From: DATKBT01 sp035546295 | Lineage (GTDB): Bacteria; Acidobacteriota; Thermoanaerobaculia; Multivoradales; Multivoraceae | NCBI GenBank assembly: GCA_035546295.1 | Contig: DATKBT010000044.1 | Coordinates: 1 to 53,413 of the forward strand | Reading direction: 5' to 3' | DNA length: 53,413 bases | Part shown: one piece after another, positions 41,708 to 51,102 of the stretch | How positions within the stretch are numbered: the stretch's first letter is position 1 | Layout: every line of letters starts with the position of its first letter | Made by a program: the position numbers and the translations under genes | Notes under the pieces: model-generated | Database searches by the model: none | Seen by the model: only the letters and a program-made list of their open reading frames with translations | What the model was told of the DNA's origin: nothing

Positions 41708-42709
41708 ATGAGCACTGCACCCGTCCTCGACCGTATCTCCGCACTCACCGACCCCATCCGCGCGCGCCTGCTCCTCGCTCTCGAAGCGCAGGAGCTGACG
41801 GTGGGGGAGCTGATGAGCGTGCTCCAGCTCCCGCAATCGACGGTGAGCCGGCACCTCAAGGTGCTCTCCGAGCAGAGCTGGATCACGAAGCGGGCGGAGG
41901 GAACCCGGCACTTCTACCGCCAGGACCTGGACCCGGCGCGCGGCAGCGACGCCAAGCTCTGGGCGCTGCTGCGCGAGGAGCTCGAGACGACCCCGGCATG
42001 CGAGCAGGACCGCGCGCGGCTCGACGCGATCCTGCGAGAGCGCAGCGCGCGCTCGACGGAATTCTTCTTTGAGGCGGCGACGCGCTGGGACGAGGTGCGG
42101 CGCGAGCTCTACGGTGAGCGCTTCGATCTCATGGGGCTGCTCGGCCTCCTCGACCCGGAGTGGACCATCGGAGACTTCGGGTGCGGCACCGGCCAGCTCA
42201 CCGCTGCGATCGCGCCTTTCGTTCGCACCGTCGTCGCGGTCGACGCTTCCGAACCGATGCTGGCCGCGGCACGAGCCCGTCTCGAGAGGCTCGGCAACGT
42301 GTCGCTGCGCGCCGGCGAGCTCGAGGCGGTGCCGGTCGAGGATGCTTCGCTCGACCTCGCGATCCTGTCGCTGGTGCTCCATCACCTGCCCGATCCCGCG
42401 CGCGCGATTCGCGAGGCGACCCGCTGTCTCGCTCCGGGTGGGCGCCTGCTGATCGTCGACATGCTCGCGCACGAGCGCGAGGACCTGCGCCAGCAGATGG
42501 GCCACGTCTGGCTCGGCTTCGACCCGGGCGAGATCGCCGAGCGGCTCGCGCGCGCCGGGCTCGAGCGGGTCAACGTCCGAGCACTCCCGGCCGATCCCCA
42601 GGCGCGCGGGCCGGTCCTGTTCGTGGCGGTCGGCCGGCGCGGCGATGACGCCCCGCCCGCCCGTTCCATCGATCCCAACCCCGATCCCTACCCACACCTC
42701 CATCCCTGA
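41708..42709 (+). CDS. ArsR-family regulator fused to a SAM-dependent methyltransferase domain (SahR-like)
   Basis: A 333-aa fusion. Residues 5-75 form an ArsR winged helix (LTDPIRARLLLALEAQELTV, LQLPQSTVSRHLKVLSEQSW, ITKRAEGTRHFYR). Residues about 150-320 form a class I methyltransferase (IGDFGCGTGQLTAAIAPFV, VVAVDASEPMLAAARARLE, LSLVLHHLPDPARAIREATR). SahR-type regulators of this architecture control methionine-cycle genes in Proteobacteria, apparently sensing S-adenosylhomocysteine. The position directly in front of ahcY (13 bp) supports the same role here. A palindrome in the promoter fits autoregulation. Whether the methyltransferase domain is catalytic or only binds ligand cannot be told from sequence. 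Confidence 0.85.
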   Translation: MSTAPVLDRISALTDPIRARLLLALEAQELTVGELMSVLQLPQSTVSRHLKVLSEQSWITKRAEGTRHFYRQDLDPARGSDAKLWALLREELETTPACEQDRARLDAILRERSARSTEFFFEAATRWDEVRRELYGERFDLMGLLGLLDPEWTIGDFGCGTGQLTAAIAPFVRTVVAVDASEPMLAAARARLERLGNVSLRAGELEAVPVEDASLDLAILSLVLHHLPDPARAIREATRCLAPGGRLLIVDMLAHEREDLRQQMGHVWLGFDPGEIAERLARAGLERVNVRALPADPQARGPVLFVAVGRRGDDAPPARSIDPNPDPYPHLHP

Positions 42710-42722
42710 GGAGCATTCCGAG

Positions 42723-44195
<1,473 letters not shown>

Positions 44196-44296
44196 GCTTC
44201 GGCATTCTCTCGGGGGTCGGGGTAGCCGTCCGCAACCGTCAGGCGTCGCTATCGGCGGGGGGTTCGGCGCCTGTGAAAACATGAAAGAGAAGAAAG

Positions 44297-44322
44297 ACTC
44301 GCCTCGCGAACGCGGGGCGAGT
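44297..44322. terminator. Strong hairpin between ahcY and the transglycosylase gene
   Basis: ACTCGCCTCGCG (44297-44308) and CGCGGGGCGAGT (44311-44322) form a 12-bp stem with one T·G pair. On the + strand it is followed by ACAATGTTCG rather than a T-tract, and TACAAT (44322-44327) could be a -10 box. On the minus strand CTTTCTTCTCTTTC follows, so an intrinsic terminator for leftward transcription is also possible. Confidence 0.5.
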
Positions 44323-44350
44323 ACAATGTTCGTCGTTCGATGAACTTTTA

Positions 44351-46210
44351 TTGCCCCCGACACCGGTGAGCCGCCGCCCCCGACTCCGACACCGACCCAC
44401 CGCCCGCCGCGCCCTCGCTCTGCTGCTGCTGGCTGCGACGGCACTCGTCGCGAGCTCTCTGCTCGTGGCTCCGGCGCTGAGCGCCCAGGAGTACCACCCG
44501 GCGCTCGATCCGAAGCTGTTCCCGGTCGCCGAGAGCCTGCGACCCGCGGTCGACTTCTGGCACGCGATCTGGAGCAAGCACTCCAGCCGCGAGGCCGTCA
44601 TCCACGACAACGAGCATCTCGGCGTCGTCTACTCGGTGGTCGACGCCAACGACCTGTACGACGTCGGGCTGAACGACATCCAGGTCGCCAAGCAGCGCCA
44701 GAAACGGGTCGACGACGAGCTCGACCGGGTCAAGGCTGTGCTGCGCGAGCTCGCCGGCATGAGCGGCCCCAAGGTCGACGAGGGGGACGTCGCGCGCGTC
44801 CGCTACGCGCTGCGCAACGTGCCGGGGGACGACCGCTCGAAGTACCGGGCCGCGATCTCGCGGGTGCGCGCCCAGACCGGACAGAGCGACCGGTTCGCCG
44901 AGGCGATCCGGATCTCGGGGATGTTCATGCCCCGCATCGAGCGCATCCTCGAGGAGCGGGGCCTGCCGATCGTGATCGCGCGGCTGCCCTTCGTCGAGTC
45001 GATGTTCAACTACAGGGCCCGCTCGAAGGTGGGCGCCTCCGGAGCCTGGCAGTTCACGGCCTCGACCGGACGCATGTTCCTGCAGATGGACTCCGCGGTC
45101 GACGCGCGCTCGGACGTGCTGCTGGCGGCGGAGGGGGCGGCGAAGAAGCTCGCCCGCGAGTTCGACTCGCTCAAGACCTGGCCGATCACGCTCACCGCGT
45201 ACAACCACGGTGCGGCGGGAATGGCGCGAGCGGTGCGGGAGACCGGCACCCGCGACATCGCCGTGATCATCGAGAAGTACAAGGGGCGCCGCTTCGGTTT
45301 CGCCTCTCGCAACTTCTACCCGGAGTTCGTGGCCGCGGTCGCCGTCTACGAGGACCGTGAGGAGCTCTTCCCGGGGATCTCGCCGATGCCCGAGCTGCGC
45401 TTCGACGAGTTCACGGCGCCGCGGTATTTCTCGCTGCTCGACCTCGCCCAGATCACGCAGAGCTCGTTGAGCGAGCTCGGCGAGCTCAACCCGGCACTCG
45501 CCGCCGACGTGGTCCGCGGCGATCTCCTGGTTCCTCCCGGCTACCCGCTGCGGGTCCCCGCCGGAGCCGCCCGGGCGTTCCGGGCGGCGTACGATCGGCT
45601 CCCTGCAGAGCGCACCTCCGAGCGGCAGCTCGCGACCGAGTACCGCGTCCAGCGGGGCGACACCCTGGGAGGCATCGCCTCGCGCTTCGGGGTGAGCGTC
45701 GCCGCGCTGCAACGGGCCAACTCGCTGCCGCGCGCCGATCGCATCTACGTCGGGCAGCGGCTGGAGGTCCCGAGCAGCAGCTCGTGGACGCCGATCACCA
45801 CCGACCTGCTCGCCCAGATCAGCGTCGCGACCCTCGTCGAACCGGTCGCCACCAACGGCGACCCTGCCCCGGACACCTTCGGCGCACCGACGCGCGCCGA
45901 GCCATCCGAGCACGTGGTGGCTCGCGGCGAGACGGTGTCGCGAATCGCGGCGAAGTACGGCGTGACGGTCGAGGCGATCGTCCAGGCCAACGGCATCCGC
46001 TCGGCCGACAGCATCGCGATCGGCCAGCGGCTGGTCATCCCGCCGGCCGGCTCGACCGCTTCGCGGCCGCAGACCCACCGCGTGCGCGCCGGGGAGAACC
46101 TGTCGCTGATCGCGGAGCGCTACGGCACGACGGTGCGCGCGTTGATGGACCACAACGGTCTGCGCTCCACCGTGCTCCAGATCGGCCAGGTCCTGCGCAT
46201 TCCGTCGTGA
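44351..46210 (+). CDS. MltD-like membrane-bound lytic murein transglycosylase with three LysM domains
   Basis: The 619-aa protein has a signal peptide (ALALLLLAATALVASSLLVAPALSAQ). An SLT domain has its catalytic Glu in LPFVESMFNYRARSKVGASG and also AWQFTASTGRMF, WPITLTAYNHGAAGMARAV and FASRNFYPEFVAAVAVY. Three LysM repeats follow, starting at YRVQRGDTLGGIASRFGVSV, HVVARGETVSRIAAKYGVTV and HRVRAGENLSLIAERYGTTV. It cleaves peptidoglycan in the periplasm, anchored by LysM. The start is uncertain: TTG 44351 or GTG 44366 are both possible and neither has a clear ribosome-binding site. The stop overlaps the Nudix gene (GTGA). Confidence 0.92.
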   Translation: MPPTPVSRRPRLRHRPTARRALALLLLAATALVASSLLVAPALSAQEYHPALDPKLFPVAESLRPAVDFWHAIWSKHSSREAVIHDNEHLGVVYSVVDANDLYDVGLNDIQVAKQRQKRVDDELDRVKAVLRELAGMSGPKVDEGDVARVRYALRNVPGDDRSKYRAAISRVRAQTGQSDRFAEAIRISGMFMPRIERILEERGLPIVIARLPFVESMFNYRARSKVGASGAWQFTASTGRMFLQMDSAVDARSDVLLAAEGAAKKLAREFDSLKTWPITLTAYNHGAAGMARAVRETGTRDIAVIIEKYKGRRFGFASRNFYPEFVAAVAVYEDREELFPGISPMPELRFDEFTAPRYFSLLDLAQITQSSLSELGELNPALAADVVRGDLLVPPGYPLRVPAGAARAFRAAYDRLPAERTSERQLATEYRVQRGDTLGGIASRFGVSVAALQRANSLPRADRIYVGQRLEVPSSSSWTPITTDLLAQISVATLVEPVATNGDPAPDTFGAPTRAEPSEHVVARGETVSRIAAKYGVTVEAIVQANGIRSADSIAIGQRLVIPPAGSTASRPQTHRVRAGENLSLIAERYGTTVRALMDHNGLRSTVLQIGQVLRIPS

Positions 46211-46878
46211 CGGTCGAAGCCTCGGGCCCCCTCGTGGGCGTCGATCCGCTGCGCGCGGGCGCGCCCTGGCGGGCCTCCGAGCTCGGCGAGCGCGTGCGGA
46301 CCCTGGTCTGTGATTTTCCCTGCCGGGAAGCTCGAACCGAGGGCCTACGGCGGGCCGCCGTCGCCCTGCTGCTCCTTCCCGACGAGGAGGGGAGGCTGTG
46401 CTTCGTGCTGACCCGCCGCAGCCCGAGCCTGCGCAGCCACGCCGGCCAGTGGGCGCTGCCCGGCGGCAAGGTCGATGCCGGCGAGACCGTGATCGAGGCG
46501 GCTCTCCGCGAGCTCGAGGAGGAGCTCGGCGCTCGGCTCGAGCTCGAATCCGTGCTCGGTCGACTCGACGACTACGCGACCCGCTCCGGCTTCCTGATCA
46601 GCCCCGTGGTGCTATGGTCGCCGCAGCGACTGCGCTTCGAACCCGACCCGCAGGAGGTCGCCTTCGCGCTCGAGGTGCCCTTGGAGAGCTTCGATCGAGC
46701 CGACGTGCCCAGGCTGCGGCCCATCCCCGAGAGCGACCGGCCGGTCATCGCGCTGCCGGTGGGGGACTCCTGGGTTCATGCGCCGACCGCGGCGGTGGTC
46801 TACCAGCTCTTCGAGCTGATCCGGGGGCGCTGCCACCGGGTCGACGCCTACGAGGAGCCGGTGTTCGCCTGGCGCTGA
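46207..46878 (+). CDS. Nudix hydrolase, CoA pyrophosphatase (NudL)-like
   Basis: GTG 46207 overlaps the transglycosylase stop. The 223-aa protein has the NudL-type lead-in LTRRSPSLRSHAGQWALPGG and a complete Nudix box starting GGKVDAGETVIEAALRELEE with the terminal ELG. DYATRSGFLISPVVLW fits the family's C-terminal region. CoA pyrophosphatases split CoA into 3',5'-ADP and 4'-phosphopantetheine. Translational coupling to a cell-wall hydrolase is unexpected and may only reflect gene packing. Confidence 0.9.
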   Translation: MTVEASGPLVGVDPLRAGAPWRASELGERVRTLVCDFPCREARTEGLRRAAVALLLLPDEEGRLCFVLTRRSPSLRSHAGQWALPGGKVDAGETVIEAALRELEEELGARLELESVLGRLDDYATRSGFLISPVVLWSPQRLRFEPDPQEVAFALEVPLESFDRADVPRLRPIPESDRPVIALPVGDSWVHAPTAAVVYQLFELIRGRCHRVDAYEEPVFAWR

Positions 46879-46957
46879 GCCGCTCGTCCGTCGAAACCGT
46901 CACGGGCACCGGACCTCCAACGAGAGACCAGACCGACCCCGAGCGCGAGGCAAGACC

Positions 46958-48724
46958 ATGCACGCCAGCCCCCGACGTCCCGTTCGTCGATCCGCCTTCG
47001 GCACCGGCGCCTGCGTTGCGGCCGCCCCGATGGCGGCGCTCCTGCTCGCGCTGGCGCTGGCCGGCTGCGCTCCCAACGGCACTGCCGAGCCGGCGGCCGA
47101 CCTGGTCCTCCTCGGCGGTCGGATCGCGACGCTCGACCCCGCGCGGCCCGAGGCCGAGGCGGTCGCCGCCCGCGACGGCGAGATCGTCTTCGTCGGGTCG
47201 TCGGCCGACGCGAGAGGCCTCATCGGCGACGGCACCGAGATCATCGAGCTCGCCGGCGAGCGGGTGATCCCGGGCTTCATCGAGGGGCACGCCCATTTCT
47301 ACGGCGTCGGCCAGATGAAGCTCCAGCTCGATCTCACCAGGGCCGCGAGCTGGCAGGAGATCGTCGACCTGGTGGCCGACGCCGCGCGGCAGGCGGAGCC
47401 CGGGGAGTGGATCACGGGCCGCGGCTGGCACCAGTCGAAGTGGAGCGCGCCGCCGCCCGACGCGATCCAGGGGCTGCCCCGTCACCACCCCCTGAGCGCG
47501 GTCTCGCCCGAGAGCCCGGTGGTGCTGACCCACGCCAGCGGCCACGCCTCCTTCGTCAACGCCAAGGCGATGGAGCTCGCCGGCATCGACCGCACGACGC
47601 CCGATCCGGAGGGCGGAACGATCGTCCGTGACGAGTCGGGCGAAGCGATCGGCATGCTGCGCGAGACGGCCCAAGGGCTGGTCGGGCGCGCGCGCCCGGG
47701 CGGCTTCGACGAGGCGGAGGCGCGGCGCGTGATCGCGTTGGCGGCGGAGGAGAGCCTGTCGAAGGGGGTCACCAGCTTTCAGGACGCCGGCTCGTCGTTC
47801 GAGCTGATCGACCTCTACCGGCGAATGGCGGAGGCCGGCGAGCTGCCGATCCGGCTGTGGGTGATGGTGCGTGAGCCCAACCAGCGTCTCGCCGCCGGGC
47901 TCGCCGGTGCCCGCGTGATCGGCGCCGGCGACGAGCACCTGACGGTGCGCGGGATCAAGAAGTCGATCGACGGCGCGCTGGGCGCTCACGGTGCGTGGCT
48001 GCTCGAGTCCTACGAGGATCTGCCCCAGAGCGCCGGCCTCAACACGACTCCGGTCGACGAGATCGAGGAGGCGGCGAGGCTCGCCCTCGAGCACGAGCTC
48101 CAGCTCTGTGTCCACGCCATCGGCGATCGCGCCAACCGCGAAACGCTCGACATCTTCGAGCAGGCCTTCGAGAGCGCGGAGGTCGACGGCGAGGAGCTGC
48201 GGTGGCGGATCGAGCACGCCCAGCACCTCTCCCCGGAGGACATCCCGCGATTCGCCGAGCTCGGCGTCATCGCCTCGATGCAGGCGGTGCACGCGACCTC
48301 CGACGGGCCCTGGGTGCCGTCGCGCATCGGAGACCGGCGAGCGCAGGAGGGGGCCTACGTCTGGCGCAGCCTGCTCGACTCCGGTGCGGTGGTCATCAAC
48401 GGCACCGACGCTCCGGTCGAGGATGTCTCGCCGATCGCGTCCTACGCCGCGTCGGTGACCCGGCGCATGAACGACGGGGAGGTGTTCTACCCGCAGCAGC
48501 GGATGACGCGCGAGGAGGCGTTGCGCGCCTACACGCAGGCCGCGGCCTTCGCAGCGTTCGAGGAGGACCGCAAGGGAACGATCGAGCTCGGCAAGCTCGC
48601 CGACCTGGTCGTGCTCTCGGGCGATCTGCTGAGCGCTCCCGAGGAGGAGCTCGAAGACATCGAGGTGCTGTGGACGATCGTCGGCGGCGAGGTGCGCTAC
48701 CGGCGCGAGGGCGGCGGCACGTGA
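46958..48724 (+). CDS. YtcJ-like metal-dependent amidohydrolase, lipoprotein
   Basis: A 588-aa exported protein. The signal ends in a lipobox (LALALAGC-APNG). The amidohydrolase fold follows: LVLLGGRIATLDPARPEAEA, VIPGFIEGHAHFYGVG (HxH), WITGRGWHQSKW, HASGHASFVNAKAMELAGID, a GIKKSIDGALGAHGAWL region, CVHAIGDRANRETLDIFEQ, RIEHAQHLSPEDIPRF, INGTDAPVEDVSPI and LGKLADLVVLSGDLL. These match the YtcJ/amidohydrolase-3 family, whose substrates are diverse. Coupled to the unknown secreted protein by GTGA. Confidence 0.92.
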   Translation: MHASPRRPVRRSAFGTGACVAAAPMAALLLALALAGCAPNGTAEPAADLVLLGGRIATLDPARPEAEAVAARDGEIVFVGSSADARGLIGDGTEIIELAGERVIPGFIEGHAHFYGVGQMKLQLDLTRAASWQEIVDLVADAARQAEPGEWITGRGWHQSKWSAPPPDAIQGLPRHHPLSAVSPESPVVLTHASGHASFVNAKAMELAGIDRTTPDPEGGTIVRDESGEAIGMLRETAQGLVGRARPGGFDEAEARRVIALAAEESLSKGVTSFQDAGSSFELIDLYRRMAEAGELPIRLWVMVREPNQRLAAGLAGARVIGAGDEHLTVRGIKKSIDGALGAHGAWLLESYEDLPQSAGLNTTPVDEIEEAARLALEHELQLCVHAIGDRANRETLDIFEQAFESAEVDGEELRWRIEHAQHLSPEDIPRFAELGVIASMQAVHATSDGPWVPSRIGDRRAQEGAYVWRSLLDSGAVVINGTDAPVEDVSPIASYAASVTRRMNDGEVFYPQQRMTREEALRAYTQAAAFAAFEEDRKGTIELGKLADLVVLSGDLLSAPEEELEDIEVLWTIVGGEVRYRREGGGT

Positions 48725-49449
48725 GGCCTGGGCTCGACCGCGGTTTCCTCCGGCTGGCGCCTCGCGCGCTCGCGCTCCTGCTGGTCGCTGGCCAGGCCGG
48801 GGGCGCAGCGCGAGGCTCTCAGGGACCTCAGAGCTTTCAGGATTCTCAGGGCCCCCAGGTCTCCGAGCGCAGCCTCGAGCGCCTGCGCTACGACTGCGCG
48901 AGCGAGATCGACCGTCGCGACCTGACCCTGTTCGCCAATGGTACGGTGCGGCTGCGCCAGGGCGCGCCCGGGATCGAGCGGATGTGGCTGCAGGAGCTGG
49001 GCCGCGAGAGCCTGCAGGCGTATCTCAACCGGCTCGCCGCGCCGCTGCGCAACGAGACGCCGCCGAGCGACTTCACGGCGAGCGGAGAGTGGGTCGAGCG
49101 CTGCGTGCTCGAGCTCCAGCTCGAGGGGCGCCAGCCGGAACGCTACGAGTTCGACCGCTTCGACACCCTCAGCCTCGACCTCCAGCGGACGGTGGTGATC
49201 GCCAAGGAGCTGGTGGAGTGGGTCGACCGGAACGCCCCGGCGGCGGGGGAGGCCTTTCTGCCGCTCGACTACGAGGCGTCGCTCGGCGACGTCCTGCGCC
49301 GGCCCGACGGCATCCGCTTCCGGGTCAACGGCTTCACCGTCGACGGCAACGGCGTGGAGCTCATCGGCATCGAGCATCCAGTGACCCTCTACCTCGCCAA
49401 GACCGAGCTGTCGTCGTACTTCGCCGCGGTCGAGTCCGACGGCTCGTGA
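48721..49449 (+). CDS. Hypothetical secreted protein with 9-bp repeat after the signal peptide
   Basis: The GTG at 48721 overlaps the amidohydrolase stop. The 242-aa product has a signal peptide (LRLAPRALALLLVAGQAGGAA), then a short repeat-encoded linker (SQGPQSFQDSQGPQ). A mature domain follows with SERSLERLRYDCASEIDRRD, LTLFANGTVRLRQG, ECVLELQL-like strands (VERCVLELQLEGRQPERYEF) and IRFRVNGFTVDGNGVELIGI. I do not recognise it. Two cysteines (in YDCASE and ERCVLE) may form a disulfide in the periplasm. Context suggests it acts with the YtcJ-like enzyme. Confidence 0.72.
   Translation: MRPGLDRGFLRLAPRALALLLVAGQAGGAARGSQGPQSFQDSQGPQVSERSLERLRYDCASEIDRRDLTLFANGTVRLRQGAPGIERMWLQELGRESLQAYLNRLAAPLRNETPPSDFTASGEWVERCVLELQLEGRQPERYEFDRFDTLSLDLQRTVVIAKELVEWVDRNAPAAGEAFLPLDYEASLGDVLRRPDGIRFRVNGFTVDGNGVELIGIEHPVTLYLAKTELSSYFAAVESDGS
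48816..48860 (+). repeat. 9-bp minisatellite inside the 5' end of the secreted-protein gene
   Basis: Five consecutive 9-bp units: CTCTCAGGG (48816), ACCTCAGAG (48825), CTTTCAGGA (48834), TTCTCAGGG (48843) and CCCCCAGGT (48852). They are in frame and code for the linker directly after the signal peptide. Confidence 0.75.
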
Positions 49450-49498
49450 GAGCGGCGCGATCGGCATCGGTTCGGCGGCTCTCGAGGATCCCGCGGCG

Positions 49499-50053
49499 AT
49501 GACGCTGCGGATCACGGGCGGGATCTGGCGGGGGCGCAGGCTCGAGGCCGCGCCCGCCAGCCGGCCGACCCAGGAGCGCGTGCGCGAGGCCCTCTTCTCC
49601 TCGTGGGCTCCACGGGTCATCGGGGCCGACGTACTCGATCTGTTCGCGGGCTCGGGGGCGGTGGGTTTCGAGGCGCTGAGCCGCGGCGCGGCCTCCTGTG
49701 GCTTCGTCGAGAGCCGTGACGCGTGCGTCCGGGTGCTCGTGGCGAACGCCGCGACGCTCGGCATCGACGACGCTTCGATCGCTCGGCTCGAGCTCCCCGC
49801 AGGGCTCGAACGCCTCCCCGCCGCCTGGCCGCGGCGGTTCGATCTGGTGTTCGCCGACCCGCCCTACGGCTTCGACGCCTACGGCGAGCTGGTCGACTCG
49901 ATCGCGCCCCGGCTCGAGCCCGGCGGCGAGGTCGCGGTCGAGCACTCGACCCGAACGCCGCTCGGCCCCGAAGCCGGTGAGCTGACGATCGATCGCGAGC
50001 GACGCTACGGGGAGACGGCGTTGACCTTCCTGCGCCTGGAGCCGGCCGGATGA
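49499..50053 (+). CDS. rsmD: 16S rRNA (guanine-966 N2)-methyltransferase
   Basis: The 184-aa protein has the RsmD layout: LRITGGIWRGRRLEAAPASR, RPTQERVREALFSSWAP, VLDLFAGSGAVGFEALSRGA (SAM site), FVESRDACVRVLVANA and the catalytic FDLVFADPPYGFDAYGEL. It methylates G966 of 16S rRNA. Length and motifs are standard. It starts 49 bp after the unknown secreted protein's stop and is convergent with rex. Confidence 0.95.
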   Translation: MTLRITGGIWRGRRLEAAPASRPTQERVREALFSSWAPRVIGADVLDLFAGSGAVGFEALSRGAASCGFVESRDACVRVLVANAATLGIDDASIARLELPAGLERLPAAWPRRFDLVFADPPYGFDAYGELVDSIAPRLEPGGEVAVEHSTRTPLGPEAGELTIDRERRYGETALTFLRLEPAG

Positions 50054-50112
50054 GCCGCGCCCCGCACCAGCCCTTCCCCGAGCTGCTCGGCGATCGCCAG
50101 GCGGCTCGTCGC

Positions 50113-50784
50113 TCACTCGCGGGCGGCGAGGAAGAAGGTCAGCTCCTCGAGGTGGATTCGCAGGTCGACGTTCTTGAGCCGCACGCCCGGCCGTTCGACG
50201 ATCGAGACCGGGGCGAAGTTGAGGATGGCACGAAGGCCGGTCTCGACCAACCGATCGTAAGCCTCCTGCGCCGCCTCGGCGGGCACGGTCAGCACCGCGA
50301 TCTCGGCGCGGCTGCGCTCGACGACTCCGGTCAGATCGTCGTACGGCTCGATCGAGACGCCCGAGATCCTCTTGCCGATGCGTTGCGGGGCGCTGTCGAC
50401 GAGAGCCACGATCTGGAAGCTCTCGTCGTTGAACCCCAGGTAGCGAGCGAGCGCCGAGCCCAGGTTGCCGGCGCCCACGATCAGCAGACGCTGCCGGCGG
50501 TCGAGCCCGAGCAGGGCGGTCAGGCGCTCGGCGAGGTCGGCGACGTCGTAACCGACGCCACGCACCCCGAACTCGCCGAACCGGGCGAGATCCTTGCGGA
50601 TCTGCGCCGGGGAGAGCTGGAAACGATCCGCCAGCTCCTGAGACGAGGTACGCTTGACTCCCTCGCGCAGGAGGGTCTGGAGGCTGCGAAGATAGACCGA
50701 CAGCCGATTCAGGGTCGCCGGCGAGGTCGCGATGCTCTCGGTCGTGTTCCTCTCGGTCATGTTCCGAGGCATGTTCCACGCCAT
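50113..50784 (-). CDS. rex: Redox-sensing transcriptional repressor Rex
   Basis: A 223-aa protein from the ATG at 50782-50784 (later ATGs at 50772 and 50760 are possible). The N-terminal winged helix reads LNRLSVYLRSLQTLLREGVK, ELADRFQLSPAQIRKDLARF and GEFGVRGVGYDV. The NAD(H)-binding Rossmann domain has LLIVGAGNLGSALARYLGF, and the C-terminal helix (LRIHLEELTFFLA) inserts into the partner. Rex represses respiratory and fermentative genes when NADH/NAD+ is low. No full Rex operator (TTGTGAAN4TTCACAA) was seen in the window, so its targets lie elsewhere. Confidence 0.95.
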   Translation of the reverse strand: MAWNMPRNMTERNTTESIATSPATLNRLSVYLRSLQTLLREGVKRTSSQELADRFQLSPAQIRKDLARFGEFGVRGVGYDVADLAERLTALLGLDRRQRLLIVGAGNLGSALARYLGFNDESFQIVALVDSAPQRIGKRISGVSIEPYDDLTGVVERSRAEIAVLTVPAEAAQEAYDRLVETGLRAILNFAPVSIVERPGVRLKNVDLRIHLEELTFFLAARE

Positions 50785-50983
50785 CGCGCGTGCGCGCCGG
50801 CGAGCCGTGATCCGAGGTCTTGGCGAGCGCAGCCGGCCGGCCGCTGCGGTGAGGGCGAGGTGCTCGGGAGCCGCGCGGCAGGACCGCGCACCGCTTCGTC
50901 GGGGAAATCTGCCATGAAAACGGGAAGCCAGCGGGGCGCGGCTCGGGAAGCTTCGGCTCAGAAAGCTCTGGGGGCAGGGGGCC

Positions 50984-51073
<90 letters not shown>

Positions 51074-51102
51074 GTCCGGCATTGTAGGGAGGGAGCCATG
51101 GG

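Noticed and set aside
42710..42722. S-adenosylhomocysteine riboswitch before ahcY
   Set aside because: The gap to the upstream gene is only 13 bp and no riboswitch-like conserved stems were seen in front of the regulator gene either.
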